Positions 28,200-35,324 of a DNA stretch of 39,921 nucleotides are shown here, piece by piece. Under the pieces are notes generated by a model, which worked only from the letters and a program-made list of their open reading frames with translations, was not told the DNA's origin and did no database searches. The stretch is from a virus. Position 1 is the first letter of the stretch. Each line of letters starts with the position of its first letter. The translations under genes were made by a program, and so were the position numbers. The DNA is taken from IMG/VR virus record IMGVR_UViG_3300035034_001514, positions 1 to 39,921 of that record. One strand, written 5' to 3'.

Positions 28200-29021
28200 C
28201 CAGAATACATCGTTGTATTTTTTATTTACTGAATTTATGTTTCCAAATTCTAAGTACTCTTGTAACATATCATTTACAATCTCCTTCATTGCCTTTATGA
28301 CCTTTGTTATGTGAGTAGTCTTACACCCAGTCATTTCTCGTATGTAGCAATATAGTGCTTTCTTATTAAATAACTCAAGACTATCATTTTTCCTGAACAG
28401 TTCAACTATTGCATCTGCTATTTTAATATCTCTCTTTTTATTGAAGATTGAATTTAGATTGTTTTCCCAGAATTCAATCATCAATCTGACAAACTCCGAT
28501 GAATCATCTTGTCGTTGTTTGATTTTAAAATCATCTTCAACTTCCCAGCTTTCTGGCATAGATGACATTAGAGTTTCTCTATCTCTCCACTTTTCATGAT
28601 TTTTATTATTCACCTGAATTAGATAGTTTTTACATACAATACTAAAATATGAAAATGCCTTCCCCTTCCCTTCTTGAAATTTGTGAAGGTTAAGCATTAT
28701 ATTTGATAATGTTTCCGACATTACATCGGCTGGTCTCGAATCAAAATATGAAAATCCGAATCTATTGAATATACTTTCTACCAATTTTTCCATTGGGTAT
28801 TTTATATATTCATTGTATATCTTACCCTTTACAGTAGGATCGGTCTCTTTATTAAATGCAATGATTGCATTTTCGGTTTCAAGAGTAAAGTACATGTTCT
28901 TTGTTTTTTTCCGACCACGACGACCCTTAGAATTTTTCAATTTTTCTTCTTTCTGTCTCTTTGTTTTTCCTATAATTTCATCTTGTACTAATGTTTCATA
29001 ATACTCTGAATTAATCGTCAT
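28185..29021 (-). CDS. 55: Late-transcription sigma factor, T4 gp55 type
   Basis: 278 residues from the chosen start. T4 gp55 (185 residues) is a minimal sigma70-family protein that directs host RNA polymerase to late promoters. Here the sigma region-2-like core is AFNKETDPTVKGKIYNEYI, then DVMSETLSNIMLNLHKFQEG and KGKAFSYFSIVCKNYLIQ, a highly recognisable phage sigma signature. A basic N-terminus (KGRRGRKKTK) and a roughly 100-residue helical C-terminal extension add length. The ATG at 29021 has AGGAACAGT upstream and is preferred over 29039, which lacks a site; either overlaps the preceding gene. A strong terminator follows. It should control the long virion operon. Confidence 0.85.
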   Translation of the reverse strand: MTINSEYYETLVQDEIIGKTKRQKEEKLKNSKGRRGRKKTKNMYFTLETENAIIAFNKETDPTVKGKIYNEYIKYPMEKLVESIFNRFGFSYFDSRPADVMSETLSNIMLNLHKFQEGKGKAFSYFSIVCKNYLIQVNNKNHEKWRDRETLMSSMPESWEVEDDFKIKQRQDDSSEFVRLMIEFWENNLNSIFNKKRDIKIADAIVELFRKNDSLELFNKKALYCYIREMTGCKTTHITKVIKAMKEIVNDMLQEYLEFGNINSVNKKYNDVFWKGKT

Positions 29022-29262
29022 ACTGTTCCTGTAACCCATCTGTTATTTCTTTAAGTTGCGTGAAAGCAACCCCAACTTCATCATCGGCTTCAAATGCACC
29101 GCTTCTATCTATGGTTTCCATTGTTTCTACTGCACGTATAATTTCTGTTTCCCTAGTAAAAATAAAATCTTCTAATGATTCAATTTTTACTATGGATTTG
29201 TATAGGGCATATATTAAAAACCCAATACAAAGTACAGATAACGTTGATATTATATATAGCAT
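29011..29262 (-). CDS. Small membrane-anchored protein before the late sigma factor
   Basis: 83 residues from the chosen start. One N-terminal transmembrane helix (LYIISTLSVLCIGFLIYALY) is followed by a helical acidic domain with DDEVGVAFTQLKEITDGL. An in-frame ATG at 29322 would begin inside the tmRNA 3' domain, so the downstream ATG at 29262 is preferred although its ribosome site is weak. Similar TM proteins with a DDEVG..FTQLK ending are common next to regulatory genes in marine T4-like phages. Function unknown; likely inner membrane with cytoplasmic C-terminus. Confidence 0.65.
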   Translation of the reverse strand: MLYIISTLSVLCIGFLIYALYKSIVKIESLEDFIFTRETEIIRAVETMETIDRSGAFEADDEVGVAFTQLKEITDGLQEQYDD

Positions 29263-29282
29263 GTTTTTTGTCTGTGTGTATG

Positions 29283-29638
29283 TGTGGACCCGGTCGGAGT
29301 CGAACCGACGTCCAGTCGTCATTCAATATAAAGTCATTTACAAGTATGTTTGGTCTCTTTCCTACCAACAAAGTCATCAATGAATTTATCGTTATGCATT
29401 GTTTAACGTACCGAACATTTTAATTCTATCGATATTGAATTGTTGTAGAAGTCTTTGGTAAGACCCCAGTTAATTTACACTAACTCTTCTACGGAAGCCC
29501 CTACAAGTGCCATAGCATCTTCGTAGGTAAATTCAGATGTTTCTTCTGCATTTATTTGTTTGTTGATTTTAACGTCCTTTCTAGACGACTTGCACTTTAT
29601 ACCAAATACCACGACTGTCGATTACCAGTTACGGGCCC
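29283..29638 (-). ncRNA. ssrA: Transfer-messenger RNA (tmRNA), one-piece
   Basis: A complete 356-nt tmRNA for ribosome rescue. The 5' GGGCCCG pairs over all 7 bp with 3' CGGGUCC, including the G3-U70 wobble that marks alanine acceptance, with A as discriminator. CCA is not encoded. The T arm is GTCGG-TTCGACT-CCGAC, and the 5' side has the D-loop-like CTGGTAATCGACAG. The tag frame most likely resumes at GCA (29549) and reads AEETSEFTYEDAMALVG, ending VEELV before TAA at 29475: 24 codons. The 3' half has pairing segments expected for pseudoknots. The 5' end begins 4 nt after the stop of the gene at 29643, so it must be cut from a polycistronic transcript, presumably by RNase P. Its length and layout match standard, non-permuted tmRNA. 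Confidence 0.93.
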
Positions 29639-29642
29639 ATAT

Positions 29643-29777
29643 TTAATCATCAAATTGTGAATCGTTATCAAAATATCCATCTTCTATATCTTGAATCAGT
29701 TGTAACACATCGCTGATTATGGTCCAATTTTCTTCATCTATTGCCTGTTGTAGTAGGTATATTATTCTGTCTAACAT
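29643..29777 (-). CDS. 44-residue acidic protein upstream of tmRNA
   Basis: A short gene beginning MLDRIIYLLQQAIDEENWTI and ending NDSQFDD. It is amphipathic-helical and acidic. Its start overlaps the upstream stop (TAATG), typical of translational coupling, and its stop lies 4 nt before tmRNA. No family recognised. Composition and overlap support a real gene despite its size. Confidence 0.6.
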   Translation of the reverse strand: MLDRIIYLLQQAIDEENWTIISDVLQLIQDIEDGYFDNDSQFDD

Positions 29778-30034
29778 TAAGCGTCTCCAATATCAGGATT
29801 CATAAATCCCCTTTTTGATCCAGAATAGTTAATGGTTTCATCATGTGATGATTCTCTATCCATGTCATTTTTCTTGGTTACTTCTTTTAACATAGACACT
29901 AATTCTTCCGATGTTATTATCCCTTTCATTTCCAGTAAGTATATAATAGCATCTAAATACGACGCAATGGTTTCTATTTTTTCATTTTGAATATCGATAT
30001 TGGATATCACGACCGGATCAATTTTATTCTTCAT
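29777..30034 (-). CDS. Small soluble protein of unknown function
   Basis: 85 residues. The N-terminal helix region is IETIASYLDAIIYLLEMKG, followed by ITSEELVSMLKEVTKKNDMD and a polar tail ending GFMNPDIGDA. No known family. It overlaps the next upstream gene by 11 bp and the downstream gene by one, so it belongs to the same tightly coupled operon as the deformylase. It may form a complex with its small neighbours. Confidence 0.6.
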   Translation of the reverse strand: MKNKIDPVVISNIDIQNEKIETIASYLDAIIYLLEMKGIITSEELVSMLKEVTKKNDMDRESSHDETINYSGSKRGFMNPDIGDA

Positions 30035-30410
30035 CCGTCCCGCTATCCAATTTATTCAACATATGCTTAATTTCTGCCAAAATAATTTCGGCTGGATCAT
30101 GCGGATCACTAACTGAACCAAAATCATCTAACGCATCTAACTCATTATAATATCCCAAATCCCGCAATCTATCATCAAATGACATTTCTTCTTCGTTTGA
30201 TGTAGGAAAGGCATCCATTACAGATGAAACATTATATCCCATTGACAATGCTAAATTTCTAATAATTCGCTTGAATTCCCATATTGTAGGTCCTGATAGA
30301 AGTTCTAATTCTATTCGTACGGATTCACCATATAAGGGTGCCTTCGATTCTTCATCCACTATATCATCGGTATTCAGTATGTATATAAGCTTGTCTTTAC
30401 GTACAGTCAT
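30024..30410 (-). CDS. Acidic protein of unknown function
   Basis: 128 residues, net acidic. The first 85 residues appear alpha/beta (KLIYILNTDDIVDEESKAPL, then GPTIWEFKRIIRNLALSMGY), and the C-terminal 40 are acidic helical (DPAEIILAEIKHMLNKLD). Not recognised. It overlaps genes on both sides (11 and 14 bp). Possibly a small inhibitor or adaptor of host machinery, given the surrounding takeover genes, but nothing in the sequence proves this. Confidence 0.6.
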   Translation of the reverse strand: MTVRKDKLIYILNTDDIVDEESKAPLYGESVRIELELLSGPTIWEFKRIIRNLALSMGYNVSSVMDAFPTSNEEEMSFDDRLRDLGYYNELDALDDFGSVSDPHDPAEIILAEIKHMLNKLDSGTDEE

Positions 30411-30684
30411 AATATTCCAGTGCCTTTATTTTAATCTTTTCTAGCTTCGCCATTACATCAGTATTATCAAAATAATATGATTCTAACTTAGCAATGGCAA
30501 AAAACCAATCATCCTTAGTTACAGTTACAGTGAATGTGTTACCAAGGACTGGCTTTTTTATTATTTCAACATCTACATCACCATAAACACTAGTTCTGAC
30601 AGTTTCCATCAACCTACTAAACCATTCATCTTCACTGTTGTCAATGGATTCATCAAATTTGGCAATTAGTTCATTTTCAATCAT
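30397..30684 (-). CDS. Small protein downstream of peptide deformylase
   Basis: 95 residues from the ATG at 30684, which overlaps the deformylase stop in an ATGA arrangement. An upstream in-frame ATG at 30699 would overlap more and is less likely. The protein is acidic with a beta-rich middle (VDVEIIKKPVLGNTFTVTVT) and a helical end (VMAKLEKIKIKALEYYD). No family recognised. Coupled translation implies expression with the deformylase. Confidence 0.6.
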   Translation of the reverse strand: MIENELIAKFDESIDNSEDEWFSRLMETVRTSVYGDVDVEIIKKPVLGNTFTVTVTKDDWFFAIAKLESYYFDNTDVMAKLEKIKIKALEYYDCT

Positions 30685-31310
30685 ACAACTACCTCCCATC
30701 CGTCATCTATAAGCTTAAACCCGACTTTATATTTCATAAATTCCATATTACCATCGGGTGATATGAACATATATTTTTTGTTCCTTTCAAATTTATTCAC
30801 AGAAGCTGGAGTGTTGTAATTTCTATCACGAATTGTAATACCATTCAAATGGTCTATTTCGTGCTGTACCGCAACACATTCTAAATATCCCCTGTCAGAC
30901 CAAAATGCATGCGGATCTACTTCCCAATCGGATGTATCATCGGGTCCAAATTGCAATTGACCCTCTATATTATCACATTCAACCGTTACTTCTAAGCTGC
31001 GGGATGTTTTAATTGGTTTTCGTTGTGACTTTGGTATTGATATGCACGATTCTACGTATGTATACTTATCCTCTGATGCTTCTACTATTATTGGATTAAC
31101 CAAATGAAATGGTTCCTTCACATTAACTACACATATTCTTTTATCAATTCCAATTTGATTTGCCGATAATCCCAATCCAGTATGTTTGGATAATTCCGTA
31201 AATAGAGCAGCAGCAATTATCTCCTCTTCTTTGTCTCTGAATTCTGTAACAGGAACAGCCTTTCTCAATTTATTCAAGTCTGTGACTATTCTATTTTTTG
31301 ATCTCTTCAT
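30681..31310 (-). CDS. def: Peptide deformylase
   Basis: A 209-residue metalloenzyme that removes N-formyl groups from nascent proteins. All three family motifs are present: GLGLSANQ at 45-52 (consensus GxGLAAxQ), ESCIS at 87-91 with the metal Cys89 (consensus EGCLS), and QHEIDHL at 149-155 with metal His150 and His154 and catalytic Glu151. A 20-residue insertion around 118-140 and a C-terminal extension are seen; phage deformylases are usually shorter. Marine T4-like phages often carry def, thought to favour phage or host-photosystem protein maturation. The start follows AAAAGGAATC and overlaps the upstream gene by 20 bp. Confidence 0.95.
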   Translation of the reverse strand: MKRSKNRIVTDLNKLRKAVPVTEFRDKEEEIIAAALFTELSKHTGLGLSANQIGIDKRICVVNVKEPFHLVNPIIVEASEDKYTYVESCISIPKSQRKPIKTSRSLEVTVECDNIEGQLQFGPDDTSDWEVDPHAFWSDRGYLECVAVQHEIDHLNGITIRDRNYNTPASVNKFERNKKYMFISPDGNMEFMKYKVGFKLIDDGWEVVV

Positions 31311-32355
31311 ATATGATTCCTTTTCTATCTAGTTCATCCTTGTATTTTGGTTTTAAAATAACGTCACCACCGGATGTTGTTGTCTTTAACCCAACAACAT
31401 TACCAATTGTTTCTTCATTTGTTTCATAATCTTTTCTATTCGTTATTTCTTCAATAACTTCATCATGTTTACTTACATTTATATCTAATGGATTTGTATC
31501 TATATTTGTTGATAAATTAGTATCATCGGCCATATCGCCATATACTTCATATCGACCCGAATTGGTATTATTTTTAACCGAGCCCAATGTCTTAGATTTT
31601 TTGTCTTCATCGTATGATGTAAGAAATGCTATAAAAAGAATAACAGCGAATGGATCAAATACAAATATGAGAATCATAATAAACCACTTTACTATTGTAT
31701 CAGTATCCTGCCCAAATGCAGACGCAATAAATCTAAATCCTCCAATTTCCCTTTCAACACCAACGTTGTCTTGTCCTGTTTGGAATATCAATTGATCCAA
31801 TGAATCGGCCTGTGTTCTTGATGATGAAATTCTATCATTTAATACACTTATTTCAGTATTGGCTTCATTTATAAAATCTGTGGTTTTTCTAGCATTGACC
31901 CAATTTTCACCAGCAACTAAACTGTCATATCTAATTTCTTGTCTGGTTCTGTTATCTGATAGTGTTTGAATTCTATTTTCCCATCTTGGAACATCTACCA
32001 ATACCCTTTCCTTTTGATCTTCAAGAAGGTTAACTCGTGATTCTACTTGGTTTACGCTTATTTGAGTCTGGGTGTACGCATTTGATAGGAATCCGAATAT
32101 ACCTGCCGATGTTATACTAACCAATACAACGACGCCTATAACCATATACGTTCGCATCGTTCGGCCTGTAGCCTTCCAGTGGTTGTGAAGAAAAGCAGCA
32201 GCTATTAATTTGCCAAATTCCAGTGATGATGCCATAATAATAACTTGCATGGTGGCACCACTGAATAGCAATCCCAATCCTGTAACTGAAAAATATGCTG
32301 CAACGGCCGCAATTAATAATGCAGCAATTCCGGTAAGGGCCGTCATGAATTTCAT
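31291..32355 (-). CDS. Multi-pass membrane protein with central coiled coil
   Basis: 354 residues. Transmembrane segments are visible near residues 5-30 (GIAALLIAAVAAYFSVTGLG), 35-57, 70-92 (YMVIGVVVLVSITSAGIFGF) and 220-246 (WFIMILIFVFDPFAVILFIA). Between TM3 and TM4 lies a coiled coil of about 110 residues. The C-terminal 105 residues are soluble, Asn/Asp/Lys rich and end in DRKGIIYEEIKK. This architecture is widespread in cyanophage and pelagiphage T4 relatives but has no established function. It may remodel the host inner membrane or act in superinfection exclusion. Its end overlaps deformylase by 20 bp. Confidence 0.7.
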   Translation of the reverse strand: MKFMTALTGIAALLIAAVAAYFSVTGLGLLFSGATMQVIIMASSLEFGKLIAAAFLHNHWKATGRTMRTYMVIGVVVLVSITSAGIFGFLSNAYTQTQISVNQVESRVNLLEDQKERVLVDVPRWENRIQTLSDNRTRQEIRYDSLVAGENWVNARKTTDFINEANTEISVLNDRISSSRTQADSLDQLIFQTGQDNVGVEREIGGFRFIASAFGQDTDTIVKWFIMILIFVFDPFAVILFIAFLTSYDEDKKSKTLGSVKNNTNSGRYEVYGDMADDTNLSTNIDTNPLDINVSKHDEVIEEITNRKDYETNEETIGNVVGLKTTTSGGDVILKPKYKDELDRKGIIYEEIKK

Positions 32356-32370
32356 TTTATACTCTGATAA

Positions 32371-32565
32371 TTATCGTATCAATTCTACAAATCGTTTAGA
32401 ATCTTCTAATAACTTATTGAGTCGTGTAATGATATCAGTAACTTGATCGGCGTCGGCCCGAACATGTCCCTTATCAATTCGATCTAACATATCTACATGA
32501 ATCAGAGCAGTCTCCAACTTTTTAATAGTATTGTTTAGTTTTAAATTAGTACGTTCATCATACAT
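32371..32565 (-). CDS. 64-residue helical protein of unknown function
   Basis: The start MYDERTNLKLN at 32565 is preferred because AAAGAGAT precedes it. The frame is also open upstream to ATG at 32634 (MTTKENHV), which lies in a repeated intergenic cassette and may be a leader fused in frame. The protein is a helical hairpin candidate: LNNTIKKLETALIHVDMLDR, then DQVTDIITRLNKLLEDSKRF. No family recognised. It is 15 bp upstream of the membrane-protein gene and co-transcribed with it. Confidence 0.55.
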   Translation of the reverse strand: MYDERTNLKLNNTIKKLETALIHVDMLDRIDKGHVRADADQVTDIITRLNKLLEDSKRFVELIR

Positions 32566-32591
32566 ATTGATATCTCTTTGTTTATTGTGGT

Positions 32592-32645
32592 TTTGAACTA
32601 CCACATACTGGACGTGGTTTTCTTTTGTGGTCATTGATAAATATA
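32592..32645 (-). promoter_or_regulatory. Intergenic stem-loop cassette, copy 3
   Basis: On the minus strand: ATATTTATCAATGACCACAA, then AGAAAACCACGTCC, then GTATGTGGTAGTTCAAAACC. ACCAC pairs with GTGGT. The first block matches copy 1 at 12245-12272, and the GTGGTAGTTCAAAA end matches copy 2 at 28053-28066. It follows a terminator hairpin and precedes the gene at 32371-32565, so it probably restarts transcription there. Confidence 0.5.
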
Positions 32646-32654
32646 TACAAATAC

Positions 32655-32680
32655 AAAAATGGGGACTTATGCCCCCATTC
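32655..32680 (-). terminator. Rho-independent terminator after hsp20
   Basis: On the minus strand AATGGGG pairs with CCCCATT around a short loop and is followed by TTTTTG. It lies 30 bp past the stop of the Hsp20 gene and just before cassette copy 3, separating two transcription units. Confidence 0.75.
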
Positions 32681-32709
32681 TTGATATCAACAACCACATA
32701 TATTAATTA

Positions 32710-33126
32710 TTAATGTATTTCTACTATTATGGATGTATTTTCGTTTTCTATTTGCCTGTATGGGACGCTTACGGTCAATAATCCATTCTTTACACTTGCA
32801 GCAGTTTTGGTTAAATCATAATCGATTTTGGATACCTTATGGACCATACTAATTTTTCGTTTCTTGCCGGCGATATCAACTTTTCCGGAAATATACAATG
32901 AACCATCATTAACTTCAAGGTTCAAATTAGTCTTATCAAATCCAGGAACCTTAAATAGAAATATAACGCCAATATCATCGGTAGCAACATCAGGTATTTG
33001 CTTTTTGCCTTGTTGAATATGTTCATAATCAAAATTAAATGCTCGATTCATTTCATCCAACATTTTATCAAATGAATCCTTATCAAATGAATCCAGATGA
33101 TTGAACAGTTTACTTGTTTTATACAT
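32710..33126 (-). CDS. Small heat-shock protein, Hsp20/alpha-crystallin family
   Basis: 138 residues. The alpha-crystallin domain spans about 47-138, with KVPGFDKTNLNLEVNDGSLY, then ISGKVD and the signature SVKNGLLTVSVPY (A-x-x-x-n-GVL type). The N-terminal arm is short and acidic-aromatic; the C-terminus ends IIVEIH, close to the IxI motif used for oligomer assembly. It should bind unfolding proteins without ATP, perhaps aiding phage protein assembly; hsp20 is a hallmark of cyanophage-like T4 relatives. The start is preceded by AAAAGGAGAAAAAT. A terminator follows. Confidence 0.9.
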   Translation of the reverse strand: MYKTSKLFNHLDSFDKDSFDKMLDEMNRAFNFDYEHIQQGKKQIPDVATDDIGVIFLFKVPGFDKTNLNLEVNDGSLYISGKVDIAGKKRKISMVHKVSKIDYDLTKTAASVKNGLLTVSVPYRQIENENTSIIVEIH

Positions 33127-33197
33127 ATTTTTCTCCTTTTAAAATTTAGTTTAATGATATACAAATAGCATACCAAGTGACAAATTGTCAGTATCTA

Positions 33198-33359
33198 CTA
33201 TGAGTTGAATACCCTGATATGTGTTGCTCCGTTTGGAATCTTGTCTACTTCCTGATGAATGCGTAGTCCTACTTCAATACAAGCATTATATACCTTTTTC
33301 ATCGTTTCCCATTCTTCATCTCTAGCTTTAAAGCCTGGAATGATTGTGTTCATTCCCAT
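33198..33359 (-). CDS. 53-residue protein of unknown function
   Basis: A short open frame beginning MGMNTIIPGFKARDEEWETM and ending HIRVFNS, with AAGGTATAATACT upstream of the ATG. It is a balanced, protein-like sequence: an amphipathic helix (MKKVYNACIEVGLRIHQEV) followed by a short strand. It fills the gap between the HD-domain gene and hsp20, which otherwise would be empty. Second ATG at codon 3 is also possible. No family recognised. Confidence 0.6.
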   Translation of the reverse strand: MGMNTIIPGFKARDEEWETMKKVYNACIEVGLRIHQEVDKIPNGATHIRVFNS

Positions 33360-33380
33360 AGTATTATACCTTATTTATCA

Positions 33381-34046
33381 TTAGATGTTGCTTAACTGAT
33401 CCCATTGTGTAAATTCCTGGCGACACGACATCCAATCAGCCCAGTGTATAATATATGGCAACATTGTTTTTAATTGAAAATCCTGTGAATATGATACCCA
33501 ATACTTCTTTCTCTGTTCGTTGAACAGACCATCTGCCAGCAAAATACCAAGCTGTTCTCTTTCGGTAAATGAAATATTGTAGTTATTTAAAAGCCAAATT
33601 GCCCTATCAGTAACATCGAAGTATTGAAGGTTGGGGTTGTGTGAAAAATATTCATTTTTCTTATCCTGTGCCCATTTGTCTGCCTGTGGTACATAGTATG
33701 ATTCTGTACCATTACCAAGCTTTCCAAGATCATGATGAAATGCAGCAAATGCAAGTTCTTCATCCGAGAAGTCATTTTCTAAAATGCCGCCGCCATGTAC
33801 AAATAATTTCTTCTGCATAAATGCGTTTTTGACAACATTTAAAATGTGATCAATATACCCACCTCTATATGCGGAATGAAAATGCAGCTTCCCACTTGCC
33901 GGTGCGATTGCCAACTCTAATCCCAATTCGGTATCGGAATACATATGAAGGAGAGCCTTTAATCTATCTCCTGAAAAGTTTGTTTTGATTTCGGTTATAA
34001 ACCGATCATAGTTATCTTGTAACTGTTCATCTGTGTATTTTTTCAT
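33381..34046 (-). CDS. HD-domain metal-dependent phosphohydrolase
   Basis: 221 residues. The HD signature is clear: YIDHILNVV with His67, then FHHDLGKLG with His104-His105-Asp106, plus a distal Asp in HWADWMS near the C-terminus. HD proteins cleave phosphate esters or phosphodiesters of nucleotides. The N-terminus resembles the region preceding the HD core in YhaM-like enzymes, but no OB domain is present. Similar genes are common in marine T4-like phages, possibly for nucleotide or alarmone turnover. The substrate cannot be deduced. Its start lies 32 bp after the upstream stop. Confidence 0.8.
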   Translation of the reverse strand: MKKYTDEQLQDNYDRFITEIKTNFSGDRLKALLHMYSDTELGLELAIAPASGKLHFHSAYRGGYIDHILNVVKNAFMQKKLFVHGGGILENDFSDEELAFAAFHHDLGKLGNGTESYYVPQADKWAQDKKNEYFSHNPNLQYFDVTDRAIWLLNNYNISFTEREQLGILLADGLFNEQRKKYWVSYSQDFQLKTMLPYIIHWADWMSCRQEFTQWDQLSNI

Positions 34047-34078
34047 GTAACTGTATTTATTTATTTTTACGAAACGTA

Positions 34079-34369
34079 TTAACGTACTCTTTGAATATGA
34101 ATAGGATTCTTTTTTGTTCCCATTGGCTCTTTTGTTTCCAAGTGTTTAAAATATTCACCATACTTATCCAACTTTTTAGCCTTTTCCAAATCACCATCGG
34201 TTTTAAACAAAAATGATATCATTCCTGGTCGAAATTTCTTTAGAGACCACCCGTATCTAGTATTTTTGTGCCAGATTTCATGCCAAATTATAGCATCTCT
34301 TGGGATCATAACCCTATTATCTTTGCTTTTGCTGTTCTTAGAACCCTTGGGTCTACCTCGCTTAGCCAT
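34079..34369 (-). CDS. Small basic protein with AT-hook-like N-terminus
   Basis: 96 residues. The N-terminus KRGRPKGSKNSKSK resembles an AT-hook/GRP motif that binds the minor groove of AT-rich DNA. The rest contains IIWHEIWHKNTRYGWSLKKF and a basic end KKNPIHIQRVR. HEIWH could suggest a metal site but is not a classical HExxH. It could coat or bind the AT-rich phage genome or interfere with host chromatin proteins. Not assigned to a family. Confidence 0.6.
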   Translation of the reverse strand: MAKRGRPKGSKNSKSKDNRVMIPRDAIIWHEIWHKNTRYGWSLKKFRPGMISFLFKTDGDLEKAKKLDKYGEYFKHLETKEPMGTKKNPIHIQRVR

Positions 34370-34375
34370 AATATA

Positions 34376-34552
34376 TTATTTGGTTATTTCATCATCAATA
34401 TCATCAAATATTGAATCCAAATCGATGAATGTGCTTGTTTCATCGTATGTTTCTGTGATTTTTGTTTTATACTTATCCTTCATCATAGATTTGCGCCGCT
34501 TTCGGCTGTTTCTATTTTCTTCGTTCCGTTCGTGTCTATATGTCTTTCCCAT
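34376..34552 (-). CDS. 58-residue charged protein
   Basis: The chosen start MGKTYRHERNEENRNSRKRR lies just 4 bp after the stop of the thioredoxin gene; a start upstream at 34597 would overlap that gene by about 40 bp and is less likely. The N-terminal half is strongly basic; the C-terminal half is acidic (FIDLDSIFDDIDDE). Such bipolar small proteins often bind nucleic acid or host proteins. No family recognised. Confidence 0.5.
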   Translation of the reverse strand: MGKTYRHERNEENRNSRKRRKSMMKDKYKTKITETYDETSTFIDLDSIFDDIDDEITK

Positions 34553-34556
34553 AATA

Positions 34557-35072
34557 CTATCTGAATATTTTTTCCAATTCAAGAGCCTGAACCACACCAG
34601 TTATTGATTTTGTGTTTCCATTTTCTGTAGAAAACACAGTAGTTGGTACGGATCTAACACCGTATTGTTCCGTTAATACCTTATTTGTTTCTATATCAAC
34701 CCTTTCTAATACAACGTCGGGATTGTTTTGTAGAAATCTATCATAAATTCCTTTATATATTTTACACGGACCACACCAGTCAGCATAAAAAACTGTCATC
34801 TTTTTCATATTTCTATTTTTTTTAATGTTAATTAAACTATCACATAGTTCATATTCTTCTAGTTGAATTAGACTTGGCACTATACAATCTATAAACCTTT
34901 CAACATTGTTTATATCATATGATATAACATTATCACCATCCCAATATGATACACTAATATCATCGGCATGGTGAATACAACCGCCATTGTAAATTACAGC
35001 ATTTGCTATGGAGCTCACAAAAGCGTCGGATATCAATCCACTACTTAGATCATCAATAAATTGGTCTACCAT
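34557..35072 (-). CDS. Thioredoxin-domain protein with extra N-terminal domain
   Basis: 171 residues. The C-terminal part (about 90-171) is a complete small thioredoxin: TVFYADWCGPCKIYKGIY with the redox pair Cys100 and Cys103, and the cis-Pro loop GVRSVPTTVF. Residues 1-88 form a separate domain with Cys32, Cys63 and Cys77 and the core NAVIYNGGCIHHADDISVSY, which I do not recognise. An internal ATG at codon 89 could also yield a free thioredoxin. Phage thioredoxins reduce ribonucleotide reductase or serve as glutaredoxin substitutes. The single continuous frame points to a fusion; internal initiation cannot be excluded. Confidence 0.8.
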   Translation of the reverse strand: MVDQFIDDLSSGLISDAFVSSIANAVIYNGGCIHHADDISVSYWDGDNVISYDINNVERFIDCIVPSLIQLEEYELCDSLINIKKNRNMKKMTVFYADWCGPCKIYKGIYDRFLQNNPDVVLERVDIETNKVLTEQYGVRSVPTTVFSTENGNTKSITGVVQALELEKIFR

Positions 35073-35078
35073 AACTCA

Positions 35079-35324
35079 TTAATTTTTGAAAACCAACCAA
35101 TCATCGTAACGACTGGCTATTGTATATTTGCGACCTGCTATTGATTGGGTTATAGTATTTGGTTGAGCCATATCATCATATATATCATAACCAAATAATT
35201 CATTTCTATTATCGTATAGATATGATAAGAAGCCATCAAATGACATTCCATCCATTTCATCATCCATTTCTTCATCCCAATCATCAAACATGTTATATCT
35301 CGAATAATAATGAAAATCTTTCAT
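35079..35324 (-). CDS. Very acidic small protein
   Basis: 81 residues with a strikingly acidic, aromatic N-terminal half (DDWDEEMDDEMDGMSFDGF, then YLYDNRNELFGYDIYDD) and a beta-like C-terminus (SIAGRKYTIASRYDDWLVF). This kind of DNA-mimic composition is typical of small phage inhibitors, but no family match is claimed. Its ATG immediately follows the GTGGGTAGTTCAC end of an intergenic cassette, so it is the first gene of its transcript and may be expressed early. Confidence 0.6.
   Translation of the reverse strand: MKDFHYYSRYNMFDDWDEEMDDEMDGMSFDGFLSYLYDNRNELFGYDIYDDMAQPNTITQSIAGRKYTIASRYDDWLVFKN

Noticed and set aside
29180-29380. A 66-codon frame covering the 3' half of tmRNA
   Set aside because: It includes the T arm and acceptor of tmRNA in antisense-free coding; the RNA explains the sequence fully.
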